From: Mucilaginibacter arboris | GTDB taxonomy: Bacteria > Bacteroidota > Bacteroidia > Sphingobacteriales > Sphingobacteriaceae | Assembly: GCF_009754915.1 (NCBI RefSeq) | Contig: NZ_WPIK01000006.1 | Coordinates: 62,001 to 126,000, forward strand | Reading direction: 5' to 3' | Length of the DNA stretch: 64,000 nt | The notes under the pieces: model-generated | The model's input: the letters and a program-made list of their open reading frames with translations, nothing else | The model's database searches: none | What the model was told of the DNA's origin: nothing | Shown: in pieces, positions 60,235-64,000 of the stretch | How positions within the stretch are numbered: position 1 is the stretch's first letter | How the letters are laid out: each line of letters begins with the position of its first letter | Position numbers and translations under genes: made by a program

Positions 60235-60975
60235 ATGACTGTAGGACTTTTTATACCTTGCTACGTTAACCAGTTTTATCCCGGTGCAGCAATTGCAACC
60301 TTACAATTGCTGGAAAAACTGGGCGTAAACGTAGCTTTTCCGCCTAACCAAACCTGTTGCGGCCAGCCAATGGCAAACTCTGGCTTTGAGCATTTAACGC
60401 AGGGCTGTAATGATTTAATTATTAAAGATTTTGCCAAATACGATTATATTGTTTGCCCTTCCGGAAGCTGCGTTTTGCATATTAAAGAACATATCCATTC
60501 CGAAAAAGAGCCGGTAAAAGCAGCATCTGTCAGCCATAAAATTTACGAGCTGGTAGAGTTTTTAACGGATGTTTTAAAGGTTGAAAATTTAAACGCCCAC
60601 TTTCCTTATAAAGTTGGCGTACATCAAAGCTGCCACGGACAACGCGGGTTAAAACTTTCGCAGATGACAGAACTGGTGGAACCTGATTTCTCCAAACCAC
60701 TTCAACTGCTGAACATGGTGAAAGAGCTGGAAATTATTCCGCTTGACCGGAAAGATGAGTGCTGCGGTTTTGGCGGAACTTTTTGTGTGGCAGAAGAAGC
60801 AGTTTCGGTAAAAATGGGAAAAGACCGGATCGCAGATCATGTAAGTCATGGTGCCGAATATATTACCGGGGCAGATATGAGCTGCCTGATGCACATGGAA
60901 GGAATCCTTCGTCGGCAAGGCAGTAAAACGAAAGTAGTGCATATTGCAGAAATTTTAAATGCTGAAAAGGTATGA
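60235..60975 (+). CDS. lutA: L-lactate dehydrogenase complex subunit LutA-like (CCG-domain protein)
   Basis: The 246-residue protein has two CCG domains: IPCYVNQFYPG with NQTCCGQPMANSG, and VGVHQSCHGQRGL with KDECCGFGGTFCVAE. These cysteine-rich motifs bind an iron-sulfur cofactor or partner in the lactate oxidation complex. It is the first gene of the operon and overlaps lutB by 4 bp. No lactate permease or LutR-type regulator is adjacent. Confidence 0.92.
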   Translation: MTVGLFIPCYVNQFYPGAAIATLQLLEKLGVNVAFPPNQTCCGQPMANSGFEHLTQGCNDLIIKDFAKYDYIVCPSGSCVLHIKEHIHSEKEPVKAASVSHKIYELVEFLTDVLKVENLNAHFPYKVGVHQSCHGQRGLKLSQMTELVEPDFSKPLQLLNMVKELEIIPLDRKDECCGFGGTFCVAEEAVSVKMGKDRIADHVSHGAEYITGADMSCLMHMEGILRRQGSKTKVVHIAEILNAEKV

Positions 60976-62354
60976 GCACTCAAACTAAAGATCACGCTGA
61001 ATTAGCTGAAATTTTTAACAAAGATGAAGCTCGTGTAAACTGGCATGACGAAACCTTGTGGTGGGTACGGCAAAAACGTGATAAAGCCGCACATCAAATC
61101 CCGGAATGGGAATTGCTGCGCGAAACTGCATCCCAAATTAAAAATAATGTTCTAAGCAACTTAAATAATTATTTAGTTCAGTTTGAAGCGCAAGCCAAAG
61201 CCAATGGCGTTACCGTACATTGGGCTGCAAATGCGGAAGAACATAACCAGATTGTACATTCACTGCTTACCAAACACGGAATTGACCGCATGGTTAAAAG
61301 CAAATCAATGTTAACGGAAGAATGCCATTTGAATGAATATTTAAGTCAGCATGGCATTGAAGTTATAGATTCTGACCTGGGCGAACGAATTGTACAGTTG
61401 GCCGATGAACCACCCAGCCATATTGTTTTGCCTTGCATCCACAAAAAGAAAGAAGAAATCGGAGAGCTTTTCCACAAGCATTTAGGAACGCCAAAAGGAA
61501 ATGCTGATCCGCAGTTTTTAACAGAAACAGCAAGGCAACATCTGCGTGAAACTTTCCTCACCCGAAAAGCAGCTCTAACCGGCGTTAATTTTGCAATTGC
61601 AGAAACGGGGGAATTTGTAGTTTGCACGAATGAAGGCAATGCGGATATGGGCGCACATCTTGCTGATATTCATATTGCCAGTATGGGCATCGAGAAAATT
61701 ATCCCGCAAAGGAAGCATCTCAGCGTTTTTCTGCGTTTGCTTACGCGAAGTGCAACCGGCCAGCCCATTACCACTTATTCCAGTCATTTCAAAAAACCTC
61801 GTTCTGGACAGGAAATGCATCTAATCCTGGTAGATAACCAGCGTACGGTGCAATTGGGACGGAAAGATTTCCGTAATTCTTTAAAATGTATCCGTTGTGC
61901 TGCCTGTATGAATACTTGTCCGGTTTATCGCCGCAGTGGCGGCCACAGTTATCATACGGCAATTGCTGGCCCGATTGGTTCCATCCTCGCCCCAAACCTG
62001 GATATGCGCAAATTTGCCGATCTGCCTTTTGCTTCTACGCTTTGCGGTTCTTGCTCAAACGTTTGTCCGGTAAAGATCAATATCCACGAGCAATTGTATA
62101 AATGGCGGCAGGTTTTGGTGAAAGAAGGTTATGTAGGGACAACGAAAAAACTGGGCATGCAGGCCATGACTTTAACTTTATCTTCGCCCGGATTTTTTAA
62201 AACCGCAGGAAAAGTGGGCCGTTTTGTGATGAAATATGCTCCTTTTGCAGTAAGTAATCCTTTAAACCCATGGTATAAACAGCGCGAAATGCCTGCGCCG
62301 CCCAAAGAATCTTTTGGCGAATGGTATCAGAAGAACAGAAATCATGCAAAATAG
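60972..62354 (+). CDS. lutB: L-lactate dehydrogenase complex subunit LutB-like, 4Fe-4S protein
   Basis: The 460-residue protein has the LutB N-terminal part (KSMLTEECHLNEYLSQHGIE, SHIVLPCIHKKKEEIGELF, TGVNFAIAETGEFVVCTNEG) and a ferredoxin-like module with two 4Fe-4S motifs: CIRCAACMNTCPVYRR and CGSCSNVCPVKINIHEQ. It carries electrons from L-lactate oxidation. It overlaps lutA (ATGA) and lutC (11 bp). Confidence 0.95.
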   Translation: MSTQTKDHAELAEIFNKDEARVNWHDETLWWVRQKRDKAAHQIPEWELLRETASQIKNNVLSNLNNYLVQFEAQAKANGVTVHWAANAEEHNQIVHSLLTKHGIDRMVKSKSMLTEECHLNEYLSQHGIEVIDSDLGERIVQLADEPPSHIVLPCIHKKKEEIGELFHKHLGTPKGNADPQFLTETARQHLRETFLTRKAALTGVNFAIAETGEFVVCTNEGNADMGAHLADIHIASMGIEKIIPQRKHLSVFLRLLTRSATGQPITTYSSHFKKPRSGQEMHLILVDNQRTVQLGRKDFRNSLKCIRCAACMNTCPVYRRSGGHSYHTAIAGPIGSILAPNLDMRKFADLPFASTLCGSCSNVCPVKINIHEQLYKWRQVLVKEGYVGTTKKLGMQAMTLTLSSPGFFKTAGKVGRFVMKYAPFAVSNPLNPWYKQREMPAPPKESFGEWYQKNRNHAK

Positions 62355-62940
62355 CCGCGACAGGATTTTAGCTGCAGTAGCTGCAAATAAACCGGATTTA
62401 CTGCCCTTGCCGGAAATTCCGGTATTTAGTCCTGAAACAGAGGATGCTTCTTTTATCCTACAAAAATTTCACGCTACAGCTACCACCATCGGTAGTAAGA
62501 TTTTTATGGTGAAGGATTTCGAAGAAATTAAAGCGATGGTTTCTGAACAGTTTCGCGAAGGCCGCATCGTTACCACTATTCCTGAATTAGCTGATATTGC
62601 TGAAACTGATTTAAAAACTATTCCTGATCCACATACTTTAGAAAACATTGAATTACTAATTATGCGGGCACTTTTTGGCGTTGCAGAGAATAGTGCGGTT
62701 TGGGTAACAGAAGATTTGATGCAGCAACGTGCCGCCCCTTTTATTTGTCAGCATTTGGCAGTTGTTTTAAATGCTGCAGATATTGTACCAACCATGCACG
62801 AAGCGTATGAACGTATTGGTTCTGCTGATTATGGTTTTGCTACTTTTATTGCTGGCCCGTCTAAAACTGCTGATATTGAGCAATCTCTGGTGCTTGGCGC
62901 CCATGGGCCACGTAGCATGACTTTATTTGTGTTGGAATAG
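62344..62940 (+). CDS. lutC: L-lactate dehydrogenase complex subunit LutC-like
   Basis: The product is 198 residues from the ATG at 62344 (MQNSRDRILAAVAANKPDL); a start at 62314 would add residues from the lutB frame. It has the LUD domain features MRALFGVAENSAVWVTEDLM, HLAVVLNAADIVPTMHEAYE, and GPSKTADIEQSLVLGAHGPRS. It is the third subunit of the lactate utilisation complex. An extended repeat copy is in its codons at 62444-62470. Confidence 0.92.
   Translation: MQNSRDRILAAVAANKPDLLPLPEIPVFSPETEDASFILQKFHATATTIGSKIFMVKDFEEIKAMVSEQFREGRIVTTIPELADIAETDLKTIPDPHTLENIELLIMRALFGVAENSAVWVTEDLMQQRAAPFICQHLAVVLNAADIVPTMHEAYERIGSADYGFATFIAGPSKTADIEQSLVLGAHGPRSMTLFVLE
62444..62470 (+). repeat. Extended repeat copy inside lutC
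   Basis: ATGCTTCTTTTATCCTAC followed by AAAAATTTC matches both the core and the A-rich tail of the intergenic consensus, while encoding DASFILQKF. One of the most complete coding copies. Confidence 0.55.
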
Positions 62941-62958
62941 GTTTGAGTATCATGATTT

Positions 62959-62988
62959 AGGTATCAGCCTTCAAATAAACTGATACCT
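62959..62988. terminator. Hairpin after lutC
   Basis: AGGTATCAG, 12-nt loop, CTGATACCT is a perfect 9-bp stem 19 bp after the lutC stop, followed by TAAACCTGGC and no T-tract. It uses the same AGGTATCAG word as the gap at 42954. It may be a weak terminator or RNA-stabilising hairpin. Confidence 0.4.
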
Positions 62989-63088
62989 TAAACCTGGCAC
63001 CCTTCTTCACTATTTTTCGTTTTTCTAAAACCCCCTCTGTTTCCTGGTGTTATCTTTTCTGAACATCATCATTAAAAAAAACAGTATT

Positions 63089-63463
63089 ATGATTAGCGAC
63101 GAAATTAAAAAAGTAACAGATACCGTAAAAGATACTGTATCACCTTATACCGATGAAATTAAAAAAGCAACGGACACATTAAAAGATACCTTGTTACCTG
63201 AAAACCCGAATGCCAATGTTGGCAAAACGGACCGGATTATTTCTATTGGTACAGGTGCTTATATTTTTTTCAAAGGTATTACCAATTTATTCTCCCATCC
63301 GATTTTAGCTTTAACTGAAGCCGGTATTGGCGCAGCCTTATTGCACCGTGGCATTACCGGAACTTGTTCTATCAAAAAAATAATTGATGATTTGGATGAA
63401 ACAGATGCAACAAACTCTCCGATTGTTCATGCTTATCCATCTACAACAGTTCCCCAATTGTAA
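63089..63463 (+). CDS. Small membrane protein, DUF2892-like
   Basis: The product is 124 residues from the ATG at 63089 (MISDEIKKVTDTVKDT); the upstream frame to 63047 is not supported. Two similar amphipathic stretches (EIKKVTDTVKDTVSPYTD and EIKKATDTLKDTLLPE) precede NVGKTDRIISIGTGAYIFF and LTEAGIGAALLHRGITGTC, two membrane helices with the R-G-x-TGxC end typical of DUF2892/YgaP-like proteins. Function unknown. It is convergent with the metallopeptidase gene. Confidence 0.7.
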   Translation: MISDEIKKVTDTVKDTVSPYTDEIKKATDTLKDTLLPENPNANVGKTDRIISIGTGAYIFFKGITNLFSHPILALTEAGIGAALLHRGITGTCSIKKIIDDLDETDATNSPIVHAYPSTTVPQL

Positions 63464-63467
63464 AAGT

Positions 63468-63527
63468 AATCATGGGCATAAAAAAAGTCATTTCCAATTG
63501 GAAATGACTTTTTTTATGCCCATGATT
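63468..63527. terminator. 60-bp perfect palindrome, bidirectional terminator
   Basis: The 30-nt arms (AATCATGGGCAT, seven A, GTCATTTCC, AA on the left) pair perfectly with no central spacer. Read either way, GTCATTTCC / GGAAATGAC is followed by a seven-T tract, so it ends transcription in both directions for the convergent genes stopping at 63463 and 63542. The outer ATGGGCAT pairing extends beyond what an ordinary terminator needs. Confidence 0.85.
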
Positions 63528-63541
63528 TTAGTTTTCAGGAT

Positions 63542-64000
63542 TTATAAAGCACCTTCTGCAAAAGTATTTCCTTGCTTGATATCGCCGGTTTCGTAACCTT
63601 TTTTAAACCAGTACATGCGTTGGGCAGAAGTACCATGTGTAAAAGAATCCGGTGAAACATGGCCGGTAGCTTCCTGCTGCAAACGGTCATCTCCAATAGC
63701 ATTGGCTGCTGTTAATGCCGATTCGATATCACCTGGCTCAATTACACTTTGGTTATCGCTGTTTTTCATTTGTGCTTCATAATGCGCCCAAACACCTGCA
63801 TAAAAATCTGCCTGTAACTCCAGCTTCACAGACATTTTGTTGTAATCTGTTTCGCTCATTTGCTCCCGCATTTGATCCATTTTTGCAGAAATGCCCAGCA
63901 GGTTTTGTACATGATGCCCAACTTCGTGTGTAATTACATAAGCTTTTGCAAAATCGCCGCCGGCATGAAAGCGGTTTGACAATTCATCAAAAAAAGAAAA
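63542..64000 (-). CDS. Neutral zinc metallopeptidase, KPN_02809/YpfJ family (N-terminus outside window)
   Basis: The frame is open through the window end (FFDELSNRF continues past the internal TTG at 63982), so the N-terminal part is missing. The visible 152 residues have the zinc-binding HEVGHHVQNLLG, LELQADFYAGVWAHY with the third-ligand Glu region, and the late THGTSAQRMYWFKKGYETGD. These are the marks of this peptidase family, usually anchored by an N-terminal helix. Physiological role unknown. Confidence 0.88.
   Translation of the reverse strand, partial: FSFFDELSNRFHAGGDFAKAYVITHEVGHHVQNLLGISAKMDQMREQMSETDYNKMSVKLELQADFYAGVWAHYEAQMKNSDNQSVIEPGDIESALTAANAIGDDRLQQEATGHVSPDSFTHGTSAQRMYWFKKGYETGDIKQGNTFAEGAL

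Overview
The window reads as a chromosomal segment of a Bacteroidota bacterium, most likely a member of the Sphingobacteriaceae (Pedobacter or Mucilaginibacter-like). The evidence is a SusC/SusD pair next to a hybrid two-component sensor-regulator, GatC and citrate synthase of Bacteroidota type, AT-rich -7 boxes of the TAnnTTTG type, weak Shine-Dalgarno sequences, and proteins typical of the group (DUF1599, DoxX-thioredoxin fusion, bifunctional nuclease with UVR motif). No rRNA, tRNA or CRISPR array was seen.

Layout. 1-1197: truncated Wzc/Wzz-like exopolysaccharide gene and a small membrane protein. 1198-26541: a pectin/galactan utilisation locus. A hybrid sensor (minus strand) faces a plus-strand run of susC, susD, GH53, a clan GH-A enzyme, a second GH53, GH2 and GH42. 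A convergent minus-strand cluster carries a GH106-like enzyme and two GH28 pectinases. Together they fit breakdown of beta-1,4-galactan side chains and the rhamnogalacturonan/homogalacturonan backbone. Between the two halves lies an AT-rich patch with an amber-interrupted ORF and an orphan secreted protein. 26542-27767: a decayed IS5-type element and MITE-like repeats. 27768-46646: housekeeping genes (rlmB, dnaB, chrA, a TPR gene, a truncated etfB, bifunctional nuclease, nupC, gltA, a three-gene signalling operon ending in a response-regulator adenylate cyclase, queA, ispD, a PduO-type cobalamin adenosyltransferase, a GH19 enzyme, gatC, plsC, trpS, a deoxynucleoside kinase, kdsB). 46648-54257: manganese catalase, a DsbA-like protein, cysE-cysM, a YtxH protein and an mlaE-mlaF-mlaD lipid transport operon. 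54380-64000: a DUF2927-like secreted protein, folP divergent from a DUF1599/DoxX/permease/aroK run, the lutABC lactate operon, a small DUF2892-like membrane protein and a partial zinc metallopeptidase.

The strongest unexplained signal is a short interspersed motif. The decamer GCTTCTTTTA occurs about 37 times by hand count on both strands, where well under one copy is expected by chance. It sits in most intergenic gaps, often as inverted pairs, and also inside genes in several reading frames. A longer consensus (ATGCTTCTTTTA, then YCRCC, then TAAAAAT) is partly kept even in coding copies. This resembles the behaviour of DNA uptake sequences or REP/MITE families. In a few places the pair is bracketed by ends like those of the IS5-type remnant at a constant offset of about 34 nt.
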